DNA from: Mesorhizobium sp. NFR06
GTDB taxonomy: Bacteria > Pseudomonadota > Alphaproteobacteria > Rhizobiales > Rhizobiaceae
DNA length: 64,000 nt
Direction of reading: 5' to 3'
Assembly (NCBI RefSeq): GCF_900115245.1
Contig: NZ_FOVT01000012.1
Coordinates: 62,001 to 126,000 of the forward strand
The notes below the pieces were generated by a model. It was not told where the DNA came from. It ran no database searches and worked only from the letters and a program-made list of their open reading frames with translations. Shown here in pieces: positions 39,054 through 47,646 of this stretch; positions within the stretch are counted from its first letter, which is position 1, and every line of letters begins with the position of its first letter. The position numbers were made by a program, and so were the translations under genes.

Positions 39054-39866
39054 GGCCTGTGGGGATTCATCTGGAATTGATGACGGCAGCGGCGAGATGG
39101 ATCATTGCGGCGAAGCTTTGATTGGTCTTGTCGGCTCGCATGGCGATGCGCTTGAACTCTTTGAGCTTGCAGAAGAAATTCTCGATGAGGTGCCGCCACT
39201 TGTAGAGCTCGCGATCAAGCGGCAAGGGTCGTGCCCTGCGCGGATGCTGGGAGATAATGATCTTGGCGCCGCGTTGGTTGAGATCGGTGACGATGTGATC
39301 GCTGTCGAAGGCCTTGTCGGCAATCAGCCCGCCAAACTCGATGCCTTCAAGCAGCGGTTCGACGCCGATCGTGTCGAAGCGCTGGCCGGGCAGCAACTCG
39401 AAACGCACGAGATTGCCCAGTGCATCGGTGAGCGCAAGGATCTTGGTTGTCATGCCGCCCTTGGAGCGGCCGATGGCCTGGCTCTGAGTCCCCCTTTTGC
39501 GCCCTGGCCGTGACGGTGGACCTTGACGATGGTGGCGTCGACCATGGCGTATTCCATGTCCGGCTCGTCCGAACAGGCCTCGAACAGCTTCGCGAAGACA
39601 TCGGCCTTGCGCCAGTCGCTGAAGCGCCTGAACGCGGTGCTCCAGTTTCCGAACATCGCCGGCAGATCGCGCCACGGACTGCCCGTGCGAGCGATCCAAA
39701 GAACAGCCTCTATGAACAGCCTATTGTTACTGCCGCTGCGCCCAGGGTCGCTCGACTTGCCCAGACAATGCGGTTCCATCTTCGCCCATTGCGCATCCGT
39801 CAGTACGAATCGTTCCATCCAAAGCTTGAATCACATTCAAGCTTCAACGTGAATCCCCACAAGCCT
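39053..39866 (-). mobile_element. IS5-family (IS427-group) insertion sequence, 814 bp, complete
   Basis: Terminal inverted repeats AGGCCTGTGGGGATTCA (left) and, reversed, AGGCTTGTGGGGATTCA (right), one mismatch. Flanked by TA on both sides (39051-39052 and 39867-39868), restoring a CTAG target as used by the IS427 group. Contains one transposase read leftward in two overlapping frames. Inserted at the azlD stop codon. Confidence 0.9.
39067..39818 (-). CDS. IS5-family transposase, two frames joined by programmed -1 frameshift
   Basis: DDE transposase. The first frame (39450-39818) starts MERFVLTDAQWAKMEPHCLG and has FIEAVLWIARTGSPWRDLPA and MVDATIVKVHRHGQGAK. The second frame (39067 to about 39500) continues RGTQSQAIGRSKGGMTTKI, then IADKAFDSDHIVTDLNQRGA and the last catalytic region YKWRHLIENFFCKLKEFKRI. 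Joining them by a -1 slip at A-AAA-GGG (near 39490-39500) gives HGQGAKRGTQSQAIGRS, the family consensus. About 250 residues, complete, probably active. Confidence 0.9.
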
Positions 39867-39983
39867 TAGAGCATGATGCCGAAAAGTGTGAAGCGGTTTT
39901 CGGACGACATCATGCTCTATCTCTTTGATTTAGAGACGGATTCGGATTTCATGTCGACTCGACCTGAAAATCATCCGGCTCTA
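39867..39983. repeat. Interspersed repeat, GAGCATGATGCCGAAAAG family
   Basis: TAGAGCATGATGCCGAAAAG paired with CGGACGACATCATGCTCTA, then ATTTAGAGACGGATTCGGAT through ATCATCCGGCTCTA. It begins where the IS ends, so azlD was originally followed directly by this repeat. Confidence 0.85.
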
Positions 39984-40043
39984 GGATGGAGCCGGCGCCG
40001 GAGTTGCGATCTCCCCCCGGGGATCGCAACTCGGCGCGGCAGC

Positions 40044-40418
40044 TCAGTCGTCGCCGCCATGGCCGCCGCCATCACCGCCGCCGCCACCGTCACCGCCGCC
40101 GTCATGGCTGCCGCTGTCCCCACCACTTTCGCCGTTGCCCTCACTTTGATGATGATCGCCCTCATGATCATCGCCCGCATCGTCACCCTGGTCGCCCTGG
40201 TGCGAGCCGATGTCGACGCCGTCATCGTCGTGATCGCCTTGCAGATTTTCAGCCGCGGTGTGATCTTCTTCATGGCTGCCTGTGACGCCCTGCTCTTGAT
40301 CGTCCTGCACCGGCGCGGTCACCTCGCCGCCGTGATCGGAGCCCGCGAGCGACGGCTGCGCCGCCAGAATGCCGAGCAAGGAGACCGAAGCCACCAGCAG
40401 CAAGGGAAAGGCCTTCAT
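40044..40418 (-). CDS. Secreted His/Asp/Gly-rich protein
   Basis: 124 residues. Signal peptide MKAFPLLLVASVSLLGILAA, cleavage near SLAG-SDHGG. The mature part consists almost only of Gly, Asp, His, Glu, Gln and Ser (NLQGDHDDDGVDIGSHQGDQ and more), becoming pure Gly/Asp/His at the end (GGGDGGGGGDGGGHGGDD). Many His-Asp clusters suggest metal binding in the periplasm, but low-complexity composition permits no family call. AAGGAG ribosome site supports it as a gene. Confidence 0.65.
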   Translation of the reverse strand: MKAFPLLLVASVSLLGILAAQPSLAGSDHGGEVTAPVQDDQEQGVTGSHEEDHTAAENLQGDHDDDGVDIGSHQGDQGDDAGDDHEGDHHQSEGNGESGGDSGSHDGGGDGGGGGDGGGHGGDD

Positions 40419-40524
40419 GTCGTCTCCTTCCGGCCGGCGAACCGCCATTGTCGATGGCAGATCATCTGCCTGGCCGGATTACGGCGCCCTTAAACGGGTG
40501 GCTTCAATTTTAGCGATTGCTTAT

Positions 40525-42627
40525 TTACATCTGCCGCCTGGCAGGCAGAGCCAATCCGCCTGTCGCCCGCGCGACGATCGCTTCCAGCGGCTCGGGCCGG
40601 TGCAGGAAAAAGCCCTGGCCATAGGCGACCCCCATGCCCTGCAGGATTTCCAGCGCGCTGTTTTCCTCGATCTTCTCGGCCACCACGGCGGCGCCCATCG
40701 ACCGGGCGATGCCGGCGATCGCCGAGACGATCTCGCGGTCGAAGCGGCTCTCGGCGATGTGCTCGATGAAGGAGCCGTCGATCTTGATGGCGTCGATGGG
40801 GAAGCGTCTGAGATATTCGAACGAGCTCATGCCGGCGCCGAAATCGTCGAGGCTGACGCGGCAGTGGCGTTGCCTGGCCTTGCGCACGAATTCTTCCGCG
40901 GCGTCGAAATTGGTGACGGCGGCGGTTTCGGTGATCTCGAAGCCGATGGCCGAGGACGGCGCGCCGCTCTCGGCGATGGCCTCGTCGACGAAGTCCCAGA
41001 GCTGCGGATCGGAGAGCGTCTGCGCCGACAGGTTGAAGTCGAGCGAGATGGCGCCGGCGCGCATCGCCTGGCCATGGCGCGTCAGCACGGTGCGGATGAT
41101 CCAGCGGTCGAGCCGGGCGGCAAGGCCGAAGCGTTCGGCGACCGGCATGAACCCGCCGGGCGGGATCATCTCGCCGTTGCGGGCCTCCAGCCTGGCCAGC
41201 ACCTCGACGTGGCGGTTGACTTCCCACGGCTGGCCAAGCCGGTGGATCTCCTGGCCGAACAGCTTCAGCCCGCCGTCCTCCATCGCATCGACCAGGTCGG
41301 CGGCCAGCCGCGCGGCGTTGAGGCCGACGGCGCCCGACGTCGTCTCCGGCGAGAACACGGCGAAGCGGGCGCGGCCGCCGGCCTTGGCGGCGTAGCAGGC
41401 ATCGTCGGCGCAGGCGAGCGCGTCGGCCACCGCCATGTTGCGGTCGCGCACGAAGGCGATGCCGATGCTGGCGGCAAGCCGGCGCGAGGTGACCGCCGAG
41501 CCGTGATCGGCATCGCGCACCGCGGCGAGCACGGCGCGGGCAAGCCGCTCGGCGCAGGCGTCGCTGCAGTTCGGCACCAGCAGCGCGAATTCGTCGCCGC
41601 CGAGGCGCGCCGCATGCGCCGACGCCGGCAGGCTGGCGAGGATGCCGGCCGCGACGCTCTTCAGTGCCAGGTCGCCGGCGGCGTGGCCGGCATAGTCGTT
41701 GAGCGCCTTGAAGTAGTCGAGGTCGACGTAGAACACGGCGAGCGGCAGACGCTCGGCCATGGCGATGTTTTCGGCGAGCAGCCGGTCGAAGGCCGCGCGG
41801 TTGAGCAGCCCGGTCAGGGCATCGTGACGCGCGGCATAGGCCAGCTCCTCGGCGCGCTGCTTCTCGTCGGTTATGTCGCGCACGGTGCCCAGGATCTGAC
41901 CGGCCGAGCCGACACCGGCGATGAAGCGTACCAGCGACTCGAGATGGCGGACCTGGCCGTCACGCAGGACGATGCGGTATTGCGAGGCGACGACGCTGTT
42001 CGAGCCGGGCGCGATCTGATGGGCTCGCTCGGTGGCTTCCTTGTCGTCGGGATGAAGATAGGTGTGCCAGAGTTCGGCCGCCACCTCGTCGGTATCGGCA
42101 ACGAGGCCGAATATCTCGCGGGTGCGCGCGTCCCAGTAGCTTTTCCTGGTGCCGATGTCGTGATGCCAGATGCCGGTGCCGCTGGCGGCGATCGCCAGGC
42201 GGAAGCGGATATTGACCTGCTCGAGCGCTGCCTCCGCCTCCTTCTGCCGGGTGATGTCGGTCTGCACGCCCATCAGCCGCAGCGGCTTGCCGTCGGCGTC
42301 CCGTTCGACGATGCCGCCGCGGTCGAGCACCCAGACCCAATGGCCGTCCTTGTGGCGCAGGCGCAGCTCGGTCTCGATGGAATCGACAAGGCCGGCGATA
42401 TGGCGGTCGCCGCTTTCCTGCGCGCGCTGGCGATCGTCGGGGTGGGTAAGCGTCAGCCAGAGATCGGACGTGTTGGCGAGCTCGCCCGCCTCATAGCCCA
42501 GCATCTTCGACCAGGTCGGCGAATAGTAGCAATCGCCGGTCGACAGATTCCAGTCCCACAGGCCGAGATGAGCCCGGTCGAGCGCCAGCGCCCAGAACTT
42601 GCCGTTGCGTTTATCGTCGTCCGCCAT
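40525..42627 (-). CDS. PAS-PAS-GGDEF-EAL cyclic-di-GMP signalling protein
   Basis: 700-residue cytoplasmic protein. Two PAS domains (ALDRAHLGLWDWNLSTGDCY and, after about residue 135, FRLAIAASGTGIWHHDIGT) with PAC motifs, then GGDEF (HDALTGLLNRAAFDRLLAEN; active motif RLGGDEFALLV) and EAL. In the EAL domain the signature reads EVLARL rather than EALLRW, but FNLSAQTL, FEITETAAV, SLDDFGAGMSSFEYLRRF, IKIDGSF and AEKIEE retain the metal and catalytic residues. Both c-di-GMP synthesis and breakdown are possible. A TTG start ten codons upstream is an alternative. Confidence 0.93.
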   Translation of the reverse strand: MADDDKRNGKFWALALDRAHLGLWDWNLSTGDCYYSPTWSKMLGYEAGELANTSDLWLTLTHPDDRQRAQESGDRHIAGLVDSIETELRLRHKDGHWVWVLDRGGIVERDADGKPLRLMGVQTDITRQKEAEAALEQVNIRFRLAIAASGTGIWHHDIGTRKSYWDARTREIFGLVADTDEVAAELWHTYLHPDDKEATERAHQIAPGSNSVVASQYRIVLRDGQVRHLESLVRFIAGVGSAGQILGTVRDITDEKQRAEELAYAARHDALTGLLNRAAFDRLLAENIAMAERLPLAVFYVDLDYFKALNDYAGHAAGDLALKSVAAGILASLPASAHAARLGGDEFALLVPNCSDACAERLARAVLAAVRDADHGSAVTSRRLAASIGIAFVRDRNMAVADALACADDACYAAKAGGRARFAVFSPETTSGAVGLNAARLAADLVDAMEDGGLKLFGQEIHRLGQPWEVNRHVEVLARLEARNGEMIPPGGFMPVAERFGLAARLDRWIIRTVLTRHGQAMRAGAISLDFNLSAQTLSDPQLWDFVDEAIAESGAPSSAIGFEITETAAVTNFDAAEEFVRKARQRHCRVSLDDFGAGMSSFEYLRRFPIDAIKIDGSFIEHIAESRFDREIVSAIAGIARSMGAAVVAEKIEENSALEILQGMGVAYGQGFFLHRPEPLEAIVARATGGLALPARRQM

Positions 42628-42694
42628 GCCCAGTTTGTCTTCCGCCCCGTCGCGCAATTCTGCACGAAACGAGAGAAGAAAGAGTTACCGGAGA

Positions 42695-42865
42695 TAGCGG
42701 GATATCTCCCCCTTGAGGGCCCTTGAGGGGGAGATGGCCGCGGAGCGGCCAGAGGGGGTGGTCTCACGTAGATTGCCGACGCGATCTTGTCGCACAAGGC
42801 GCTGGCGCTCCACGCGCTAGCACCCCCTCTGTCGCCTTCGGCGACATCTCCCCCTCGAGGAGCCT
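42695..42865. repeat. CTCCCC-family paired repeat
   Basis: ATATCTCCCCCTTGAGGGCC to GGAGCGGCCAGAGGGGGTGG on the left and CACCCCCTCTGTCGCCTTCG to ACATCTCCCCCTCGAGGAG on the right, inverted to each other. Same layout as the 180-base elements, with different inner sequence. Fills 42658-42985, which has no gene. Confidence 0.7.
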
Positions 42866-42985
42866 TCGCCGCACCACCGCCGCATGAAATCGCGCGCTCG
42901 ATCGCGGCGCTCACCTGCGAGCGGAAACTGCGGCGTCGCCGCTACAAGCTAATTTGCGGATCACAGGACCCGCCATCAGGAGCAA

Positions 42986-43894
42986 TCAATTGTCGGGAAG
43001 CGGCAACGGTGTCTCGCTCAAGGTCCGGAGATAGGCGATGACGTCTGCTCGCTGCTTTTCGTCCCGCAGACCCGGGAAAACCATATCTGTTCCGGGCAAG
43101 GCGAATGCCGGATTTGAGATAAAAGAATTGAGGTCCTCAAAGGTCCAAGCGCCGCCGGCTTCCTTTATAGCTGACGAATACGGGACATCGCTTTGTGAAG
43201 CCTTCGGCCGCCCTACGACGCCCCACAGATTGACCCGTTTGGGAATCTTGAGGCTCGGCGATGCAAGATGACAGGCCCCGCACGTTCCGTCGAAAATCTC
43301 CTTGCCTGATTCAGCGCTTGCCGATGCAAGTCGAGCCGAAATCGGCGCAATGGCCGGTTGTCCGGCGCCATGACTGCGCAAGTAGGCCACGACGTCGTCG
43401 TGACCACTGAGCTTGGCCAAATGTATGGGCGGATTTCCATTCGATGTCAGTGCGTTGACCTCCGCACCGGCGTCCACAAGATGGATGACGCACTGAAGGC
43501 AGCCATTTTCGGCAGCCACGTGCAGCGGCGTCTGCGCTTTCGCCAACTGATTTGGATCGGCCCCATTGTCGAGCAACAGCTTCACGATCTCAGCGTACCC
43601 AGCCTTGTTGGCGGCATAGAGTGGAGTTCTTTGCCAGCTGACGGGCAGGTTGACGTCCGCCCCACGGTTGATCAGAAGTTTGGCTAACTTGAGATTTCCG
43701 CCTTCGCAGGCGATGTAGAGCGCCGTGACGCCGTCAATTTCGTTAACAGCGGCGCCTTTGTCCAAGGCGGAAGCCACCGCTGCGACGTCGCCCTTCTTGA
43801 CAAGATCACCCAAGCTGCTCGCCTGGGCGGGCAGTGCAAAAAGCCAAAGGACCCACGAAGCCCGGATCACCCATATGCGTCCCCGCTTGATCAT
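42986..43894 (-). CDS. Periplasmic ankyrin-repeat / cytochrome c fusion protein
   Basis: 302 residues exported by an N-terminal signal (RIWVIRASWVLWLFALPAQA). Residues 30-180 form four or five ankyrin repeats (GVTALYIACEGGNLKLAKLL, RTPLYAANKAGYAEIVKLLL, QTPLHVAAENGCLQCVIHLV, NPPIHLAKLSGHDDVVAYLR). A class I cytochrome c domain follows: haem site GTCGACHLASP near residue 217, distal Met in LPGTDMVFPG and the C-terminal helix QRADVIAYLRTLSETPLP. GGAGGATACA ribosome site. Probably an electron-transfer protein docked to a partner through the ankyrins; partner unknown. Confidence 0.88.
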   Translation of the reverse strand: MIKRGRIWVIRASWVLWLFALPAQASSLGDLVKKGDVAAVASALDKGAAVNEIDGVTALYIACEGGNLKLAKLLINRGADVNLPVSWQRTPLYAANKAGYAEIVKLLLDNGADPNQLAKAQTPLHVAAENGCLQCVIHLVDAGAEVNALTSNGNPPIHLAKLSGHDDVVAYLRSHGAGQPAIAPISARLASASAESGKEIFDGTCGACHLASPSLKIPKRVNLWGVVGRPKASQSDVPYSSAIKEAGGAWTFEDLNSFISNPAFALPGTDMVFPGLRDEKQRADVIAYLRTLSETPLPLPDN

Positions 43895-44213
43895 TGTATC
43901 CTCCCTACGGCAGCCCACAGCTTCGTCCCGGGCAGTCAACAAGATTGAGTTTCAATTTAACCCAAAGCGGAAATTTAGTATACGCTAATATAACAGCGCC
44001 GGCTCCGCGAATAACCTCGCCTTCGTGCATTTCGCGTCAATCAGGCTGTGGCCGCAGCTTGACGAGGCCTGGCATTGGTCGCCAACCCGGTTTGGCCACG
44101 ATTGCAGAACCGCTGAATTGCCGGCGGGCCAGCGATCCTGCCTAGATCCCGAGTATCGGGTGAGATTGCGCGAAGGGGCCGCGCCCGACCGCAGCGCCCC
44201 TTCCTGGAATGCT
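43895..44213. other. Intergenic region without recognisable features
   Basis: 319 bases between the start of the fusion gene and the end of dpaL. AT-richer around 43940-43990 (TATACGCTAATATAACA). No gene, terminator or repeat was recognised. Confidence 0.4.
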
Positions 44214-45467
44214 TCATGCAATCTGCAGGAGCACCTCGTCCGGCGCCACGCCGACAAGCTCGGCATAGCGGCCGGGGTCGGTCGCGCCCTCCGAGTTGAT
44301 GGCGAGCACGCGGGAGTTGGCGTCGAGGCCGAGCGCGGTCCGCATCGCCTTGTCGCCGGCCGCGCGGATCAGTCCGGCGAGCCCTGCGCCGCCGCTCTCG
44401 CCGGAGACGATCGCCGGATCATTGCCCGACGGGCGCGCCAGCCGCTTCATCACCGCGACCGCATCCTCTTCGTCCACCGTCATGAAGGCGTCGCCGACGC
44501 GCGCCAGCACGCGCCAGGCGACCAGCGACGGCTCCGCGCATTCGAGCATCGTCATGACGGTCGGCTGCCCATGTCCGATCGTTACCGGACGTCCGGCCTC
44601 GGCCGAGGCGTAGACACAGGCCGAGCGTTTCGGCTCGACCACCACGGCTTTCGGCCGCCGCCCGCCGAGCACAATCGCCATATGGCCGGCAATCGCCGCC
44701 GCGAAACCGCCGACGCCGGCCTGCAGGAAGACATGCGTTGGGGGTTGGGGCAGGCGCCGCAACGCCTCGCGCACGATCACCGTATAGCCCTGCATGACCA
44801 GGCCGGGAACGCGCTCGTAGCCCGGCCAGGAGGTGTTGGAGACGATCTTCCAGCCGCGCTCGGCGCCGACCCGGGCGACTTCGCGCACCGCGTGATCGTA
44901 GCCGCCCTCGACATGCACGATCTCGGCGCCGAAACGGGCGATGGCCGCGACGCGCTCGGCGCTGACGCCGGCATGGACGAAGATGACCGAACGCGCGCCG
45001 ACCAGGCCGGCGCCCTGCGCGACGGATCGGCCATGATTGCCGTCGGTGGCGCAGACGAAGATCATGCCGGAGGCGATCTCGCGCACTTTTTCGTCGCCGA
45101 TCTCGCCGACATCGACCGCGCGGCCGAGGCGTTTGCCGGCCTCCTCCAGCACCAGCCGGATGACGGCATAGGCGCCGCCCAGCGCCTTGAAGCTGCCGAG
45201 GCCAAGACGCCGGCCTTCATCCTTGACATGAAGGGCCGCGATGCCGAGTTCATCGGCCAGTGCCGGCAAGCCGTGCAGCGGTGTTTCGGCATGGTTGTCG
45301 CGGACCTCGAGATAATGCTCGGCCCGTTCGGCGCCGGCCATGCCAAGGGCCTCGGCATCGGCCGCAAGCAACGGCTGGTTGTGTTCGGGACGTTGGTTGA
45401 GCAGTATCATGGCATGCTTCCGAAAGGCACTGGACTCAATTGGCGCGTGCGAGAATCGCGCTCTCAT
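44214..45467 (-). CDS. dpaL: Diaminopropionate ammonia-lyase
   Basis: PLP-dependent enzyme converting 2,3-diaminopropionate to pyruvate and two ammonia. 417 residues, fold type II. PLP lysine in LGLGSFKALGGAYAVIRL near residue 92, phosphate/substrate loop CATDGNHGRSVAQGAG, family-specific VSNTSWPGYERVPGLVMQGY and HVFLQAGVGGFAAAIAGH, and late SGESGGAGLAGLIRA. The first 20 residues may be an extension; MILLNQRPEH is an alternative start. No neighbouring diaminopropionate transporter or regulator is visible. Confidence 0.92.
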   Translation of the reverse strand: MRARFSHAPIESSAFRKHAMILLNQRPEHNQPLLAADAEALGMAGAERAEHYLEVRDNHAETPLHGLPALADELGIAALHVKDEGRRLGLGSFKALGGAYAVIRLVLEEAGKRLGRAVDVGEIGDEKVREIASGMIFVCATDGNHGRSVAQGAGLVGARSVIFVHAGVSAERVAAIARFGAEIVHVEGGYDHAVREVARVGAERGWKIVSNTSWPGYERVPGLVMQGYTVIVREALRRLPQPPTHVFLQAGVGGFAAAIAGHMAIVLGGRRPKAVVVEPKRSACVYASAEAGRPVTIGHGQPTVMTMLECAEPSLVAWRVLARVGDAFMTVDEEDAVAVMKRLARPSGNDPAIVSGESGGAGLAGLIRAAGDKAMRTALGLDANSRVLAINSEGATDPGRYAELVGVAPDEVLLQIA

Positions 45468-45619
45468 CTCGCTGAATGATTGAAGTTTGTTTCAAATGGA
45501 TGTCGCCAGATGCCGGGCCTGGCAGGACTCGGCGCCTCCGACCGTACCATTTTTGGGGGCAACCCGGGTCGAAAACCGGTCATTTCGCGTTTTCTCCTCC
45601 TGCGCTCAGTCGGCCGCCG

Positions 45620-45712
45620 TCCTGGCGGACGAGCCGTTCCCGCGCATCGCGGCCGAGGCTGCCGGACCGGACATCTCCCCCACAAGGGGGGAGATTGGCA
45701 GTTTCACCGCCG
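45620..45712. repeat. CTCCCC-family single repeat
   Basis: Left part CCTGGCGGACGAGCCGTTCC, right part GGACATCTCCCCCACAAGGG ending GGGAGATTGGCAG. Right end matches 13736-13834. No gene in 45468-45723. Confidence 0.65.
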
Positions 45713-45723
45713 GCCGCCTATTC

Positions 45724-46254
45724 CTACTGGGTCGGCATCATCGCGTGTTCGCACGACACTTTCGGGTTCATGTCGGCGAAGGTGCCGGTCGGGTTGCCCT
45801 TCCAGGCCCAGACATGCAGTTCGTAGAACTCGCCCAGGCCGTAGCGGTTGGGGGCGCTGTTGAAGTTGAACAGCTGGCCGTCGAGCGATGCCGGCCCCTT
45901 CGAGGTGATGTATTCGACCGCCACCAGCTTGAGCGTGCCGTCGGCCATCGGCTCGTACATCACCGCCTCAGGCCTGGCGATGTCGACCTTGTCGTCCTTC
46001 AGATAGGTGCCGTTGACATAGTGGATGCCCATGGCGCCGCCGGTAATGCCGCTGGCGCAGGGAATGGGCGCATAGCCCTCGGCCGCCGCCGCCTTGACGT
46101 CGAGAAAGCGGCTGTTGGCGGCCCGAACCTTGTCGGCCAGGGGACTGGGGCCGGACATGGAGGCGTCCGGCTGCTGATGGGCCTGCGCGAACGAGGCGAA
46201 CGCGGCAAGCACGGCCCCCGCCATGAGCAGCCTGCCATTGAAGTTCGATGTCAT
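45724..46254 (-). CDS. Secreted conserved hypothetical protein
   Basis: 176 residues. Signal peptide (LLMAGAVLAAFASFAQA, cleavage before HQQPDA). The mature domain has SRFLDVKAAAAEGYAPIPCA, GGAMGIHYVNGTYLKDD, PEAVMYEPMADGTLKLVAVE and YELHVWAWKGNPTGTFADMN with two cysteines. I know similar proteins only as hypotheticals in proteobacteria. The GxMGxHY and ELHxWxWxxNPxGxFxxxNP motifs are conserved-looking and could bind a metal or small ligand. Confidence 0.75.
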   Translation of the reverse strand: MTSNFNGRLLMAGAVLAAFASFAQAHQQPDASMSGPSPLADKVRAANSRFLDVKAAAAEGYAPIPCASGITGGAMGIHYVNGTYLKDDKVDIARPEAVMYEPMADGTLKLVAVEYITSKGPASLDGQLFNFNSAPNRYGLGEFYELHVWAWKGNPTGTFADMNPKVSCEHAMMPTQ

Positions 46255-46372
46255 CTTCCTGTTTCCTGAAAAAAGGCCGGGCTCGCCGGCCGCCGGAAAT
46301 ATGGCGGCGCGACGGGCAGGCGCTGTGGTTGTTGTCGATTGACGATGCCGAATTCGGTGCGACGAGCGCCGG

Positions 46373-46699
46373 TCATCCCTTGGGCAGATATGAAATCGTT
46401 CCAGCCAGATCGGTGTTGTCGATCAGCTGGAAGCGGCTGTCGCTACCGCCCCGGCGGGCCGACACGAAGGGCGCGTAGGCCGGATCGTCGGTGAAAGCGC
46501 GCGCCGCCGCTTCGGACGGGAAAGCCATCAGCGCGATCAGTGTGGTGTCGAGCGGCTTGCCTTCGACCGTCTTCACGTTGCCGCTGCGCGCGAGATATCT
46601 GCCGCCGTGCTTGTGAACGAGGTCGTGCACGGTGGCGGCATAGTCCGGTATCCATTTGGGGTCTTTCACCTTGATGTCCGCGATAAGGTAAGCGGTCAT
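46373..46699 (-). CDS. DUF1330 family protein
   Basis: 108 residues with the dimeric alpha-beta-barrel (ferredoxin-like) fold of DUF1330: TAYLIADIKVKDPKWIPDYA, GGRYLARSGNVKTVEGKPLD, LIALMAFPSEAAARAFTDDP. Function unknown. AGGAG ribosome site ahead of 46699. Divergent from the HxlR regulator at 46880; overlapping palindromes in between make it the likely regulated gene. Confidence 0.88.
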   Translation of the reverse strand: MTAYLIADIKVKDPKWIPDYAATVHDLVHKHGGRYLARSGNVKTVEGKPLDTTLIALMAFPSEAAARAFTDDPAYAPFVSARRGGSDSRFQLIDNTDLAGTISYLPKG

Positions 46700-46791
46700 G
46701 AACAGTCTCCTGGTTGTTGTGGCGCACAGGAGGATCCCGTGCGTCGGCCAAAGGGCTCGCATGGCAGCACGACCGCCAACCAGTCCGCGAT

Positions 46792-46819
46792 CTGTACCGG
46801 GCCGGTACAGTTTCTGTAC
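46792..46819. promoter_or_regulatory. Overlapping palindromes, probable HxlR operator
   Basis: CTGTACCGG-G-CCGGTACAG (46792-46810) shares its right half with GTACAG-TTT-CTGTAC (46805-46819), giving three GTAC-centred half-sites. HxlR-family proteins are dimeric winged-helix regulators that bind palindromes at divergent promoters. Confidence 0.65.
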
Positions 46820-46879
46820 TCGCCGCTTCATTCGTGAAGGTCTAATGTTCAGCCCAGCTTCGAGGGAGAGACGCCGATC

Positions 46880-47572
46880 ATGGCCCAGCACGGATACAAG
46901 CAGTTCTGCCCGCTATCGATGGCCGCCGAGGTGCTGTGCACCCGCTGGACGATGGTGCTGATGCGCGAACTGGTCGCGGGTTCGACGCGTTTCAACGACC
47001 TGCGCCGCGGCGTCCCGAAAATGTCGCCGACCCTTCTGTCGCAACGGCTGAAGGAGCTCGAATTGGCCGGGATCGTCGAGCGCAAGGAGGTGCCGGGCGA
47101 GAAGGGGATCTTCGAATACCAGCTCACCGAAGCAGGGCGTGACTTGCGCCCGGTCGTCGAGGCGATGGGCTTCTGGGGGCAGAAATGGGTCGAGTCGCGG
47201 CTGTCGCTCAAAAACCTCGATCCGTCGCTTCTGATGTGGGACATGCGCCGCAACCTGAACCCCACGCCGCTGCCCGAGGGGCGCACGGTGATACAATTCC
47301 TGTATCAGGAGCTGCCGGCGTCGAAACGGTCGTGGTGGCTGATCGTCGAGAAGCATGGCGAGGTCGATTTGTGCTGGTACGATCCGGGCTTCGACGTCGA
47401 CCTCTACGTCTCGACCGACCTGCACACGATGACGGCGATCTGGATGGGGCTGCTGACCGTCGAGAAGGCCGGCGCCAAGGTCGCCCTGACCGGCGACCAG
47501 GCCATCGGCAGGAAGATGCAAACCTGGCTGGGGCTCAGCCCGTTTGCGGTCGAACCGAAGCGCGCGGCCTAG
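46880..47572 (+). CDS. HxlR-family transcriptional regulator with C-terminal extension
   Basis: 230 residues. The winged HTH fills residues 1-110: QFCPLSMAAEVLCTRWTMVL, RELVAGSTRFNDLRRGVPKM, LSQRLKELELAGIVERKEVP. Cys10 and Cys20 are candidates for redox sensing as in HypR/YodB-type members. The extra C-terminal 110 residues (VIQFLYQELPASKRSWWLIV, DLYVSTDLHTMTAIWMGLLT) resemble the SCP2-like domain attached to some HxlR proteins. Divergent from the DUF1330 gene, with operator-like palindromes between them. Confidence 0.9.
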   Translation: MAQHGYKQFCPLSMAAEVLCTRWTMVLMRELVAGSTRFNDLRRGVPKMSPTLLSQRLKELELAGIVERKEVPGEKGIFEYQLTEAGRDLRPVVEAMGFWGQKWVESRLSLKNLDPSLLMWDMRRNLNPTPLPEGRTVIQFLYQELPASKRSWWLIVEKHGEVDLCWYDPGFDVDLYVSTDLHTMTAIWMGLLTVEKAGAKVALTGDQAIGRKMQTWLGLSPFAVEPKRAA

Positions 47573-47646
47573 CCAGACACCAGCTTGCGCTTACCACGTT
47601 TGCGGCCATGGACCGGGTGGGGTCGATTGGGCGCGGCGCGGAAGCT

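Noticed and set aside
39868..39983. Palindromes after the IS considered as IS ends or a transposon
   Set aside because: They lie outside the TA duplication and match a repeat family seen elsewhere in the window (32881, 24160).
40369..42726. 785-codon open frame on the plus strand opposite the GGDEF-EAL gene
   Set aside because: Antisense shadow; it has no recognisable domain and the minus-strand protein has every GGDEF/EAL motif.
44025..45479. 484-codon plus-strand frame opposite dpaL, and 490-codon frame 59415-60887 opposite the aminotransferase
   Set aside because: Same shadow effect; the true enzymes on the minus strand carry intact PLP motifs.
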